This document shows positions 11,245 through 22,145 of a stretch of 64,000 bases of DNA, piece after piece. Source of the DNA: Diphasiastrum complanatum (Eukaryota > Streptophyta > Lycopodiopsida > Lycopodiales > Lycopodiaceae). The DNA is taken from positions 72,793,349-72,857,348 of the forward strand of contig CM055096.1 of the NCBI GenBank assembly GCA_029204225.1, written 5' to 3'. Every line of letters begins with the position of its first letter. Position 1 is the stretch's first letter. The position numbers and the translations under genes are program-made. The notes under the pieces were generated by a model. The model did no database searches. It was not told the DNA's origin and worked only from the letters and a program-made list of their open reading frames with translations.

Positions 11245-11995
11245 TGTAGTGCGTTTCTTTCCTTGCCTATCCTCAACCCAAGATCTAACAATCTAGCATC
11301 AAGGAGATGAAGCTAGTCGTCACGTGTAGATTCGTTCCCATGAGAGCGATAACATATTTCAGATTTCAGCATGAATGGAAGATCCACATCTAACTCTAAC
11401 ATCAATTAACCCTAAACATTAACACTACAATCATTAACACTAAGATCCACAATCAAGATAGCTTACTCTTTCTCTCTCTCCCTTTTTCTCTCATAAAAAG
11501 TATAAAAACGTGCAATCCTAATAACTCTCAGATCCAACGATTAGCAAATACAATAAAAGCATGAGAGATGGAGGAAAAGTGATAGAGAGCAAGGACATTC
11601 ATAAATCCATTTAACAAGAGAACCAATCTGGTTTATTGAAATGAAGAAGATATGTACATGTGTAGGAAACTCAAGTTGGTCCCTTTTTTATAGTAGAGAA
11701 GAGGACCCTGGCCTCTAAATCCTATTGGTCCATTTCTGCCTCCCTAATTAGTCAAATTTAAAAAAGAGTGAGAACCATCCAAAATTGGAGGGAAACCCAA
11801 CTTTATTCACTAACTTGACATTTAGGCCCTGCGACATTAAAAGTCCTGCAAAAAGGCCTAAAGTCCTTTTATTGACTTTCTAATTATCAAATAATTGTGT
11901 GATCATCGGGTTGGACTCACACATGCAGGGTGCCAAATCCCTCTCACTTATTAACTAGGGTTAGGATTGCCTTGGGATCAGCAAATCCTGCAACA
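11245..11995 (-). mobile_element. Ty3/gypsy 3' LTR (same family as E8)
   Basis: On the minus strand it starts TGTTGCAGGATTTG and ends CGCACTACA, 751 bp. It aligns with the E8 LTR at 50,907-51,609 (TGTTGGAGGGTTTACGG...CCCACTACA), including AAAGGACTTTAGGCCTTTTT and GGGTTTCCCTCCAATTTT. A G-rich tract (GGTGGGGGA, minus strand, about 12,003-12,011) precedes it, as expected of a PPT before a 3' LTR. No PBS follows it; the next sequence is gypsy RNase H, the insertion target. Confidence 0.85.
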
Positions 11996-12002
11996 GTATC
12001 CC

Positions 12003-14164
12003 CCACCAAAACTGGTGGCGGTCCCATGACACCTGTGAGATGTAGTTACCATGGGCTTTTATTTGCATCACGTCGAATCTTTATTAAATGATACTGCACC
12101 TTCTTCATGAAATCGAGTCGGGCAGTGTTGAAATCTAAATTGTAAGGCAAAAAACAACGATGGGCTCCGGTGATCCACTTTGAAGTTGTCCAAGCTGTGA
12201 ATCGAGATTCTCAGAAGCTTCCCATCATTGCAGCACGAAAATATAAATTGGCCACCGGCAGCTGATCCTTAATACTATCTGATGCTATTGGCTTATTTGG
12301 ATCGAATGCCAAAGTGGGAAGGCAATCATCCCATCGCGTTGCAACAGACGCCAATAGGGTTAGATCTTTTGCGAACAGCGCTGATTGTCTGATTGTGGGA
12401 TCAGAAGAGTGGATATACTCCCGCTGGTATGCTTGTAGGGCTCGATGGAAGTCCACTGATATCTATCTCCCAGCTATAAGGTTGGTGGATGATTGGCCAG
12501 TTTAGCGTATGGATGGTAATTTTGTCCATGGCCAATCCCAAATCCTTCCACTTATTTCTGCGCGACATTGGTACGTAATATGGATCTATGCGCAATTGGC
12601 GAGGGCTGGCCACATAACTCCTGATGGATTCCGGAGTTTTCTCAAAAATTGTAATTCTCCAAGCCGGCTGCTCCCCCAATCTGGATATCTTATCCAATTA
12701 TTTATCGGCCTCAATTTCAAAGGTCTTAAGCTTGATGACCCAACCACCACGCGAGGACTCATGTGGATGTTGTGCTAAAAAGCTCTAGATCTGGTCCTCA
12801 ACGCTGATTGGTCATCTGAACAATGGTGTGGTCCTTGATGAAGATGGACATGCTTGCGTTGCCTGTGGAACTGGCTGTTCTTCTGTGACTTCAGGGGCTC
12901 CACCCTGTTCCATGTCTGAATCCAACTCTATATCCATTCTGGCCTGATCCTGGTACTGAGGCGAGAACTGTGGCATCAATGGAACTGGAATTTGAGGCCC
13001 GACTTCCAACACCTGAGTGGCGACTTTCTCATAATCCTTTATAATGGCCTTGGCCTTGCCTAACTCGATGGTTGCAATCCTTTTGAGTTTATCGAATTTT
13101 TTCTAAAATCCCGCCAGTGCAGTATGGTAGGTTTTCACTTTGCGAAACAAGTATCTGATCTCATTCGGTGTGACTAGATGATCAGGCACTTGGGTCTGTA
13201 AGTAAGAATCGCGTTCAAGGGTGGTCGCGTCCAATTCACCTTGAAGTCATTTGCGTTCCAATGCTGCTAATTCCAACTGTCCAGCTAGCAACAAGATCTG
13301 CTATTTGGAATCTTGGGCTGCCTTGTCAACCTTGTCCTACGCCGTGGTGAGTGCATTTTGAAGGGTCGCCACATAGTCTTCTAGTCATTGAGCGGACTCA
13401 TTGGCCTTCTTCAAATCAGTTTTGGACTTTGTCTCATGTTGTCTGGCGATCGTCAGCTCGTGATTGAACTGAATAACCTTCTGGCTAATCAAGGTATTCT
13501 CTGTCCCAAGATCGGCTATGCGCCTAGACATGTCTTTCTTTTCATCAATCATGGTCTGGATCACGTGCGCAAGGTTAGAAACAAGATCCATTGCGTCACC
13601 AGAATCCACAGTAGTAGGCACAGCAGCAGCAGGAGCAACAGGAACAACTCTGGTAGGAATTGTACTAACTGGCCTCTGGTGTGTGGTTGGTCGGTTCTTC
13701 TTCTTCAAATGTATCTTCGGCTTTAAAATCCTCTGGTACTGTGGCGTTGAACTGCTTTGGAGATATAACAGCATGATCGATCCTAAGGGTGTCTAGAGCG
13801 GCTTCAACTTGATCTTGCTGGTTGATCTGGAAGGAACCATCAAATCCACTAGCGAAATCATGGAACTGTTCGAATCCTCTTCCAAGGGATTGGAGTTCAA
13901 AGGGTCCAGGGCTTTGGGGCATTACAAAAGTATCATCTGGGCCCAGTGGGTTGGAATCATCGAACATATCCATGAATGATTGTGTGTTTGGGAAAATGAC
14001 TCGGATCTGTGGAAAAGAGACGGTCGGGGCAGCTATGACTGGAATGGTAGATCCAATTGTCACAGACTGACCTTGTGAGGAAGCAGAGGCAAGGGAAGCA
14101 TCAGAGGCAGGGGGAATAGGTAGTTCAGTGTGGATTGCAACAGGGGGTGGAAGCGCAGCTGAAG
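12003..14164 (-). pseudogene. Extra 3' ORF of a gypsy element, coiled-coil, decayed
   Basis: On the minus strand a long, broken reading runs from 14,164 to the PPT of the gypsy 3' LTR. Its N-terminal part is Pro/Ser/Ala-rich and acidic (13,690-14,164), followed by a frameshift near 13,680. A heptad-like region follows (IQTMIDEKKDMSRRIADL, LISQKVIQFNHELTIARQHE, LAGQLELAALERK), then a polar linker. The C-terminal part has WRITIFEKTPESIRSYV, WKDLGLAMDKITIHTLNWP and SALFAKDLTLLASVATRWDD, read in two frames. At least four stops interrupt it. It lacks protease, RT or integrase motifs, and its place between pol and the 3' LTR fits the additional ORF known in some plant gypsy lineages. The product is unidentified. 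The 5' end is cut by the E3a LTR. Confidence 0.6.
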
Positions 14165-15025
14165 TGTTGAAAATTGTCACTTCTCACTTGTCATTTTTTA
14201 CTATAAATTAAGATCAATCATGAGTACAATGTTCATGATCTGATTTCACACGTGTGGAGCCAGTTCCCATGTGTGAAAGAAAGTACTTTTTAATTTTGTA
14301 AATATCTACTTCGATTTTGTATCAATCAAGTCAAGTGTGAACATGATATGACTAGTTTTTAGTCAAGTTGACTAGTCACCTAGAAGTTAGCTTATCCTTG
14401 CATGTGCATGAGTAAATGCTCCCACATGGCAAGTGGATGTTCACACATGTGTATAGAGTTCTAGAAGATCAGAGCTGACCATTTTTCTTAGATCCTATTT
14501 TGTAGAGAATATTCCTATATTCTAGGAGACTGGCTCTTTGGATTTTAGCCATATTCTAGAAGGTCAACTTTGGATAAGGATCAAGGATGGATCAAATGGA
14601 TAGATTTGAGTGATGTGGCACTCTTCACACGTGTGAAGACCTGCTGGACTGTACCAAACTCGTGGATGTACTTGATCCATAAAAGGATCATCATTTTGCT
14701 AATGAGATTGATGAGACTTTTGCATTCTACACTTTTGTGAGATTTCTAGTCAATAGAATTGTGATTTTATTGAATGATTGCTATCAAGAACCAATGTACT
14801 TGTTGTTTCAAGTGCAGGCCGTATAGTGGACAGTACTCCACACGTGTGAGGCCGCTCTTACTTGTTTATAAATATTTGATCCATTGCTCTTGCTTAAATC
14901 TAAGTGTAGTGAATTTAGATCAAGATCTAAAGTGTAGAACTTGATAGATCCATCGATTAAGAACCAATAACTCTCTATGATTGTTACGTACAATCATTAA
15001 TGTCCTAAAAACTAAAATTTTATCA
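14165..15025 (+). repeat. E3a 5' LTR
   Basis: Starts TGTTGAAAATTGTCACTTC and ends TTTTATCA immediately before the PBS (861 bp). It resembles the E3b LTR at 22,799-23,543. CACACGTGTG occurs at 14,247-14,256, 14,626-14,635 and 14,839-14,848. It interrupts the gypsy extra ORF. No matching 5-bp target duplication was found next to the E3b LTR, consistent with the two LTRs belonging to different insertions. Confidence 0.85.
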
Positions 15026-15037
15026 TGGTATTAGAGC
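15026..15037 (+). promoter_or_regulatory. E3a primer-binding site
   Basis: TGGTATTAGAGC directly follows the LTR. It is the initiator-Met tRNA type with one change from TGGTATCAGAGC. A further CACACGTGTG lies downstream in the leader at 15,189-15,198. Confidence 0.85.
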
Positions 15038-15621
15038 TAAGTAAGAGACTGATCTTTTGATTCATAAAACTTGCAAAGATCATTGGCAAAATTTGTTTTT
15101 GGCCAATACTAGTGAGGGCGAGTTCATCTAGAGTGATAGCTTGTTTCTATTTTGATCAAATCAACTTAGAGGCTGTGTATGTGCTTTTCACACGTGTGAA
15201 ACCGTACATCAACTTTCATTATAAGTTACCTTGTGTTTTTTGGTCGTATAATCTCAATTCTAGTCCAAATCTAGTGCTTTTTGAAGCATAGTATTGATCT
15301 AGGTTCAATCTAGCTAATGCCTATGACCAAATAGAGTTTTGGATTATTGAAGCATTACTTTTTGGAGTTTAAGGTCATATCTAAGAGGCTGATTTGTTCA
15401 GATCCTTAATTGAAGTGAAACCTCTAAGAAAAGTGTGAAGCAAAAAAAAATTGTGAGAGTGAAAGCTAGGAATGTTTGTCAAGATCTAATTGAGTATCAT
15501 TCAAGCTTGTGTGCTAGTTTGATAGACACAAGGCTACAGGCAATGTTGTAATCTTTAGGGCTTTCATAGATCTTTAAAATTCATAAATCTTTTTTTATTT
15601 TAGAAGAGCATTCATTCTACA

Positions 15622-16641
15622 ATGTCATCCATAGGTGGTTATTTGTTGGAATCAAGTGAGAGACTCACTTCCACAAATTATTCCATTTGGAAAGTGAGGA
15701 TGGAATCACTCCTAGTGATCCATGACCTCTTCAACATAGTTCTAGGAGTTGAGGAAGAGCCTCAAGCTGCCCAAGAACAAACCAAATACAAGAAGAGAGC
15801 AATATTAGCTCTACATTGCATAAAGTTGAATGTATGCAATAACCTCTTGAAGGAGGTGTCTTCTTGTGCCTCATCAAGAGAGGCTTGGGATTCATTAAAG
15901 AGTATCTATGAATCCAATAACACTTCAAGAATCTTCATGCTAAGGAATCAAGACTTTCAAACCATGAAAGGAAGTGGAGAGAGTGGACAAGAGTATGTCC
16001 TTAGGATCAAATCTCCTAACAAGGAATTGAGTGCTATAGGAGAAAAGATCCAAGATCAAGAGCTAGTACAAATCATATTGAATGTCCTAGGTGATGATTT
16101 CACCAACTTGGTCCAATCATTTGCTATTCAAGACTCTCTTCCATCCATTGAGAAGTGGCACAATGTTCTTGTGGCCGAGGAGAGTAGACTCCTACAGCTC
16201 AAGACAAGAATGGAAGGCATGTCACTTAATGGAGGAGAGGAGAAAGCAAATTTTACATCCAAAGGCAAGAAGAAACAACATCCATTCAAGGAGAATCAAG
16301 GCAAGGAGGCCGAGATGAAGAATGGAGGATCAACTTCCAAAGGAAAAGTGAAGAACAAGGCAAAGCTCAAGTGTTTCTTTTGTGGGAAGAAAGGACACTT
16401 TGCCTCAGAATGTTACTTGAAGAAGAATCAACAAGCAAAAGGAGATCAAGGGAACATTGCCCAAGAGGAAGAAGAAGAGGATGGATTCAACACATCTACA
16501 CCAACTTCAAGTCAAGACACATGGTGGATAGATAGTGGGGCTAGTTCGCACATGTCTTTTAACAAGCATTATTTTTCTACTCTTCCTAAGAAGTCAATAT
16601 ACACTGCTAGTGATCAAGAATGCAAGATAGATGGTATATGA
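15622..16641 (+). CDS. E3a gag-protease (copia), ends at a premature stop
   Basis: A 339-residue frame from ATG (MSSIGGYLLESSERL). The capsid region includes WKVRMESLL, KYKKRAILAL, SREAWDSLKSIYE and QELVQIILNVL. A basic linker precedes the CCHC knuckle CFFCGKKGHFASEC, then the protease active site WWIDSGASSHMS. The frame stops with TGA after QECKIDGI, where the homologue in E6 continues GIGTIPL, so the stop is a mutation within protease. The same frame remains readable beyond it (SIPLCLGTSKRIDLDN) to a second stop near 16,740. The encoded capsid and knuckle appear complete. Confidence 0.88.
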   Translation: MSSIGGYLLESSERLTSTNYSIWKVRMESLLVIHDLFNIVLGVEEEPQAAQEQTKYKKRAILALHCIKLNVCNNLLKEVSSCASSREAWDSLKSIYESNNTSRIFMLRNQDFQTMKGSGESGQEYVLRIKSPNKELSAIGEKIQDQELVQIILNVLGDDFTNLVQSFAIQDSLPSIEKWHNVLVAEESRLLQLKTRMEGMSLNGGEEKANFTSKGKKKQHPFKENQGKEAEMKNGGSTSKGKVKNKAKLKCFFCGKKGHFASECYLKKNQQAKGDQGNIAQEEEEEDGFNTSTPTSSQDTWWIDSGASSHMSFNKHYFSTLPKKSIYTASDQECKIDGI

Positions 16642-16841
16642 TCTATTCCTCTTTGCTTAGGCACATCTAAAAGGATAGATCTAGATAATGTTTTGTATGT
16701 TCCTACCATTTCAAGAAACTTGCTTAGTGTAGGACAATGAATGGACAATGGACTAAATGTACATTTCAAGAATAGAGTTTGTTCCATCTTGAAAAATGAT
16801 AAGTACATAGTAGTGGCATTAAGCAAGGTAGAGTTTTCAAG

Positions 16842-17424
16842 TTGGATGCTAATTTTGCAAATGAAAGTGTGAACTTGGCTAGGGAGGAGCTATCTCAAGT
16901 GAAGCTTTGGCATAAGAGATTAGGCCATCCTAATCTTCAATCCATGGAGTCAATGGCAAGCAAGGAACTAGCTCTCGGCCTACCAAAAGCTTTCAAAAAG
17001 TGTGGAAAGATGTGTGAGGCATGTGGCCTTGCAAAGTCACACAAATCTTCTTACAAGAGATCTTCATCAAGATCTCCCTCTCCCTTGGATCTCATACATT
17101 CTGATGTACATAGTTTTTCACATGCAAGTAATGGAGGTGCCTTGATGTATGTAGCATTTATAGATGATTGTACTAGATTCACATGGATTGAGTTACTATC
17201 AAAGAAAAGTCTTGTATATGAAGCTTTTATTAAGTTCAAGTCTCTAGTTGAGAAACAACTTAGTACTTCCATCAAGGCACTAAGATGTGATAATGGAGGA
17301 GAGTACACCTCCAATAAAATGAAAGACTTTTGTGAGATCAATGGCATTCAATTGCAATGCACTTGTTCCTACAACCCCCAATAAAATGGGGTGGCCGAGA
17401 GGAAAAATAGGAGTCTATGTGAAT
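16842..17424 (+). pseudogene. E3a integrase, 5' part, truncated
   Basis: It reads LWHKRLGHPNLQSMESM, CEACGLAKSHKS (HHCC domain), LIHSDVHSF, FIDDCTRFTWIE and LRCDNGGEYTSNKMKDF, then a TAA where glutamine is expected (YNPQ then stop then NGVAERKN). The catalytic glutamate context NGVAERKN is retained, unlike in E1 and E3b. The sequence breaks off at about 17,424. Confidence 0.88.
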
Positions 17425-17654
17425 GAAATTTCTAAAACTTGTGTTCTATAGTTTCCCACATTTCCAAAAGTGTTTATTCATATGCTTTTAGACTAATATA
17501 ACTCTGAAAAGTCAAACTTCATGTCTAATATGAAAATTGGCCTCAATTGCCAAATATACAAATATGACCAAAATAGTAAAACTATTTGAAATCTTTCACA
17601 ACATGCCTCATAGCTATTTGTGGGTTTTGCTTTGGACAATCCATACATGGATGG
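17425..17654. other. Junction sequence between E3a and E4, unassigned
   Basis: AT-rich and without recognisable coding. It may be the downstream tail of E4 (minus strand), but no RT motif is seen. Confidence 0.4.
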
Positions 17655-18860
17655 TTATTCTGTATTCTCCGAACCAAAGTGATGAATCACCTCGATGTAG
17701 ACATTTGGCCCCTTATTAGCATCACTTGTTCCTGACAAGTACCACTTAGGCACTCTCCTAGGAATCTCGTTATTAACCCTGTCTTTTTCCATTGGCTCTT
17801 CCATATCGACACCAACTTCTTCCTTCACTTGCACTTTAGCTTTATTGTCAAAGGGATCAATTGTCAATTTTATTTGGTCATTTTGACCCATCTCATCAAA
17901 AGTAGCATCTCTGGAAATCACGATCTTTTGTGCATTTGTGTCATACATCCTATATGCCTTGGCTCTTTCATCATATCCAAGAAAAATACACTTAGCAACT
18001 TTTGCATCCAGTTTCTTTCATTTTTCATCATGCACATGAGCGTAAGCATCACAACCAAATACTCGTAAATGAGAAACATTAGGTTTCTTTCCAGTAAAAG
18101 CTTCGTAAGGTGTCTTACCCTCCACAGACTTCGTATGACACCGATTCAAGATATGAGTAGTTGTGTTGCATGCTTCTGCCCAAAAGGTATTTGGCAGACC
18201 CTTGATCTTAAGCATTGCCCTAGCCATCTCCACAATGGATCTATTTTTTCGTTCTACAACTCCATTCTGTTGTGGTTAATAGGGTGCAGTAGTTTGCCTC
18301 TTGATCTCCTGATCCTTGCAGAAATCTATAAACTCTGTTGAAAAATACTCACCGCCACCATCTGATCTGAGAGTCTTAATATAACAGCTTGTTTGTTTTT
18401 CAACTAGAGCCTTGAACTCTCTAAACTTGGCAAGAGCATCAAAGTTTTGAGCACTAATATGACCAAACCTTTGATGCCAAAGGTCACTTCGACTATCAAC
18501 AGTGCTTACTATAGCTTGAGTAAAATATCTCGCATTCAATTTGTAGATTCGATTTCCGTTGACTCTAGCTCCTGTAGCAATCACTTTGTAGTGATTCTTG
18601 ATGTCCTTGACAAGACATTTGTCACTGTCAAACTCAACCTTGAGTAACTGTTGATCAGCCATCGTCCCAACAGATAGTAGATTGTTAGCTAATTCAGGTA
18701 CATATTGCACATTGCTTATCCACTTTATCTTCCCGCTAGCTAACTTCACTGATACCACTCCAACTCCTTTAAAATATAGCAATTGACCATCAGCTTGTCC
18801 GACTTCATCACCATTGTGAGTTTCCTTGAGTTCTGAAAACCACTCTTTCCTTGAAGTCAT
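17655..18860 (-). pseudogene. E4 protease end and integrase with internal deletion
   Basis: It reads GVGVVSVKLASGKIKWISNV, VPELANNLLSVGTMADQQL, then LWHQRFGHISAQNFDAL. It jumps directly to KFREFKALVEKQTSCYIKTL and RSDGGGEYFSTEFIDFC. The zinc-binding cysteines and the first catalytic aspartate are therefore missing, by an in-frame deletion of roughly 80 codons. A stop precedes PQQNGVVERKNRSIVEMA. The reading continues in two pieces through CNTTTHILNRCHTKSVEGKTP, RVFGCDAYAHVHDEK, stop, FLGYDERAKAYRMYD and an acidic tail ending ENTE. Confidence 0.85.
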
Positions 18861-19727
18861 GTGTTTGGATGCACACTATCAAAGTACCAAGGGTAATGAA
18901 CAAGTTTGAACTCTCACATATATAATCTTCATATTGATCATCATCGTATTGATGTTGATTAGCATAGTTGTCTTCATAATAATAGTCATCAAATTGATGT
19001 TGATAAGCATAATGGCCCGCTTGCCATTTGTCTTTTCTTTGTTCTATCTCCTTCTGTTTTTTGAAGCATTTATGCTCCCAGTGGCCATGTTTGTTGCAGT
19101 ACCTACAATTTCCAGGTTTATTTTGCCTGAAATAGTTGCGTCCTTGACCTCGGCCTTGATTCCTCAATTCGGGCCATCATTGGATTCTTCTTGAAATTGT
19201 TGGAATGATCCATGATTTGAGTTTCCACCTCTAGATTGGTGTCTTCCACGACCAAATCTGCCACCACGTCCTCTCACTGCAAGAGCTTGATCAAATCCCA
19301 TGTTGCGATGACTCAAGTTCTCTTGACATTGTTCTTCATGCAAAAGCAATCCACCTAACTCTTCATAGGTTGGAAGATTTTCCCATGTGGCTATACATGT
19401 CACAAACATTTGAAGTGACTCACTCAAAATATTCAATGTCAATTGCATGATCTCACGATCCTGAACTCGCTCTCCAACTGCTGCTAATTGCTCACAAATC
19501 TCTTTGATCTTCAGTAGGTGATTAGCAATAGTTGCAGCATCATCCATCCGCAATGTGTGCAGCTTTGTCTTCAGGAATAGCACCCGAGATGTGTTTGTGG
19601 TCTCAAACAATGCCTTCAACGTATCCCATGCTTCTTTTGGTTCTTATGAATCCGAAATGTGGGGAATAATTGCATCTCTAACTGATAAGTTGATGACATT
19701 TTGTGCTTTCTGTTTTTATTCGATCTA
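18808..19727 (-). pseudogene. E4 gag, N-terminus lost
   Basis: The reading enters near 19,690 (VRDAIIPHISDS, stop, EPKEAWDTLKALFE), so the first part of capsid is replaced by LTR-like sequence. It continues as MKALFETTNTSRVLFLKTKL and QLTLNILSESLQ, with an RGRGGRFGRGRHQSRGG segment. Then it shifts frame near 19,165 to NYFRQNKPGNCRYCNKHGHWEHKC, a CCHC zinc knuckle, followed by a Tyr/Asp/His-rich stretch (YYYEDNYANQHQYDDDQYED). That Tyr-rich acidic stretch is unusual among the gags in this window. Confidence 0.8.
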
Positions 19728-19848
19728 ACGGTGGGCATCTTTAATCACCTAGTGCACTAAGAGATACTGAAAATTCTATAAAAGGAACATGACTACAACT
19801 CTAAGTTTCATTCTTCCAATTCTCATTCTCTTCCAACATCAAGCCAAG

Positions 19849-20933
19849 AGACATGGTGGATTGATAGTGGGGCTAGTTCTCACTATCAATCAACAAGCAT
19901 TATTTTTCTTATCTACTTTCTTGTAATGATTCTAAGAAATCAATCTACAATGCTAGTGATCAAGAATGCAAGATAGATGGCATAGGATCTATTCCATTAT
20001 GCTTAGGATCATCTAAGAGGATAGATCTTGATAATGTTTTGTATGTTCCATCCATTACAGAAAACTTGCTTAGTGTTGTTCAATTATTGGACAATGGACT
20101 AGATGTACATTTCAAGAATGGAGTGTGTTCCATCTTGAAAAATGATAAGTGCATAGCTAGTGGCATTAAGCAAGGAAGGCTCTTTAAGTTGGATGCTAAT
20201 GTGGCTATTGAAAGTGTGGATATGGTTAGGGAGGAGTTGACTCAAGTGGAGCTTTGGCACAAAAGATTGGGCCATCCTAATTTTCAATCAATGGAATCCA
20301 TGGCATCAGAGGAGCTAGCACTCGGCCTACCAAAAGCTTTCAAGAAGTGTGACAAAGTGTTCGAGGCATATGCACGGCCTTGCAAAGTCACACAAGACTT
20401 CCTACAAGAGATCTTTAACAAGATCTACCTCACCTTTAGATCTTATCCATTCGGATGTACATACTTTTTCTCATGAAAGTAATGGAGGTGCTTTAATGTA
20501 TGTGACCTTTATAGATGATTGTACTAGATACACTTGGATTGAATTATTGCCTAAGAAAAGCCTTGTATATGAAGCTTTTGTAAAGTTTAAGTCTCTAGTG
20601 GAAAAGCAACTTAGTTCTTGCATTAAAGTTCTAAGATGTGATGATGGAAGAGAGTATATCTCCAACAAGATGAGAGACTTTTGTGAGATCAATGGCATTA
20701 AGAGAGAACTCACTTGTCCTTATACCCCCCAACAAAATGGGGTGGCCAAGAGGAAAAATAGGAGTCTTTGTGAATGTGCAAAGTCTTTAAGACTTGATGC
20801 ATCTCTACCCATCACTTTATGGGGGGAGGCCATAACTTGTGCTAATTACTTATGTGATAGGCTTCCTAGTAGTGCTATTGGTGGGATCTCACCATTCAAC
20901 TTCCTTCAAAGGAATATTTGTAGGCTACAATGA
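19849..20933 (+). pseudogene. E3b protease-integrase, frameshifted
   Basis: A small deletion after SGASSH removes the protease frame. The reading recovers at 20,039 (YVPSITENLLSVVQLLDNGLDVHF), with LWHKRLGHPNFQSM and a disrupted zinc region. A frameshift near 20,350-20,390 leads to GLAKSHKTSYKRS, LIHSDVHTFSHESNGGALMY and LRCDDGREYISNKM. NGVAKRKNRSLCEC follows, in which the catalytic glutamate is lysine. The C-terminal part has an internal deletion, since GGISPF is followed almost at once by GIFVGYNENSKGYRIF. Confidence 0.85.
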
Positions 20934-20996
20934 AAATAGCAAAGGATATAGGATATTTAATCCTATTTCAAAGAAAGTAAAGCTAGCCAGGATGTC

Positions 20997-22145
20997 TTGT
21001 TTGATGAATCTCAAAGTTACAAGTTGTATCCAAATGCATCTAATCTCTTAGGTGATGAAGATCTTGCAACACTCGAGGAGGAGCCTCTTGAAAATGATCT
21101 TTTGGAAGATCCAAATCAAGTGTCAAAGGAGCCAAGAAGATCCACAAGGAGAAAGGCCGAGCCTTCAAGGCTCACATACTTTGAGAAAGGGAAGCAAAGG
21201 GAAGACACATCTCCTTCTACCTCTTACTCTTTTCTAACCACAATGCTTGAAGAGCCATCATGTTATGAAGATGCAAGTAGATCACAAGTTTGGAGAGATG
21301 CAATGCAAGTAGAGTTTGATGCTTTGATAGATAATCAAACTTGGAATCTTGTACATCTTCCATATGGGAAGAAGCCACTTGCATGTAAGTGGATCTGTAG
21401 ATTAAACTACAATCAAGATGGATCTATAAGTAAGTACAAAGCTAGATTGGTTGCTAAGGGGTTTCTTCAAACTTAAGGCATAGATTATGAAGAAACATTT
21501 GCTCCTGTAGCAAAACTTGTAACCATTAGATTGATCAATTGTATTGCTACTTTATTTGAGTGGAATCTCTATCAAATGGATGTGACAAATGCTTTCTTGA
21601 ATGGCTACTTGGAGGAGGAAATATACATGTTGCAACCCGAGGGCTTCATCAAGGATGGTGAAGAGGACAAGGTTTGCCACTTAAGGAAGAGCCTATATGG
21701 CTTGAAGCAAGCACCTAGAGCTTGGTACTCTAGGTTGCATGATTTTGTGATTAGCTCTTATGAGCCTTCTTTGTACATCAAATGTAATGATGGAAAGATC
21801 ATCATTTTAGTACTTTATGTTGATGATATCATATTGACAGGAAATGATGGTGAAGGCATAAGAAATGCTAAAGTTTCCTTGTCTAGTGAATTCAAGATGG
21901 TAGATCTAGGACTTCTTAAGTTCATACTTGGAATAGAAGTTACTAAAGGTAGTGATTTTACTTTTATAAGTCAATCAAAGTATGCTACTTCCATTCTTGA
22001 AAGGTTTGGCATGAAATATTGTAAAGGGATTGACACCCCTATGGAGCAAGCTTGTAAAGTTACTAATGATTGTGATGAAGCATCCTTTGAGGACATCACA
22101 CTCTTTAGGAAGCTAAGGCTCCTTAATCTATTTGATAATCACTAG
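20997..22145 (+). pseudogene. E3b reverse transcriptase, interrupted
   Basis: An acidic linker with RRSTRRKAEPSRLTYFEKGKQ is followed by WRDAMQVEFDALIDNQTWNL, KWICRLNYNQDGSISKYKAR and a stop at 21,474-21,476 (FLQT, stop, GIDYEETFAPVAKLV). The palm domain continues with FLNGYLEEEIYMLQPEGF, SLYGLKQAPRAWYSRL and the catalytic LYVDDIILTGND. QSKYATSILERFGM and DTPMEQACK precede another stop near 22,145. The catalytic core is intact in sequence. Confidence 0.9.

Larger units (their letters stand above)
14165..17424 (+). mobile_element. Ty1/copia element E3a, 5' half
   Basis: 5' LTR, PBS, leader, gag, protease and the first part of integrase on the plus strand. It ends abruptly at 17,424 in the codons after NGVAERKNRSLCE, where unrelated sequence leading into E4 begins. 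Its sequence is related to E3b (19,849-23,543), but the two overlap in the protease-integrase region, so they are not simply the two halves of one copy. Confidence 0.88.
17655..19848 (-). mobile_element. Ty1/copia element E4, partial, minus strand
   Basis: gag, protease and integrase on the minus strand, lying between two plus-strand copia fragments. The right border (19,728-19,848) is a non-coding segment also found at 1,575-1,700. It starts TGTTGGAAGAG on the minus strand, like an LTR end. RT, RNase H and a 3' LTR are absent. The family differs from E1/E3/E6, with an RGRGG-rich nucleocapsid and LWHQRFGH. Confidence 0.78.

Noticed and set aside
5000-18300. Plus-strand frames opposite copia and gypsy genes (for example 3,233-3,511, 4,410-4,643, 17,829-18,341)
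   Set aside because: Shadow frames of the minus-strand pol genes.
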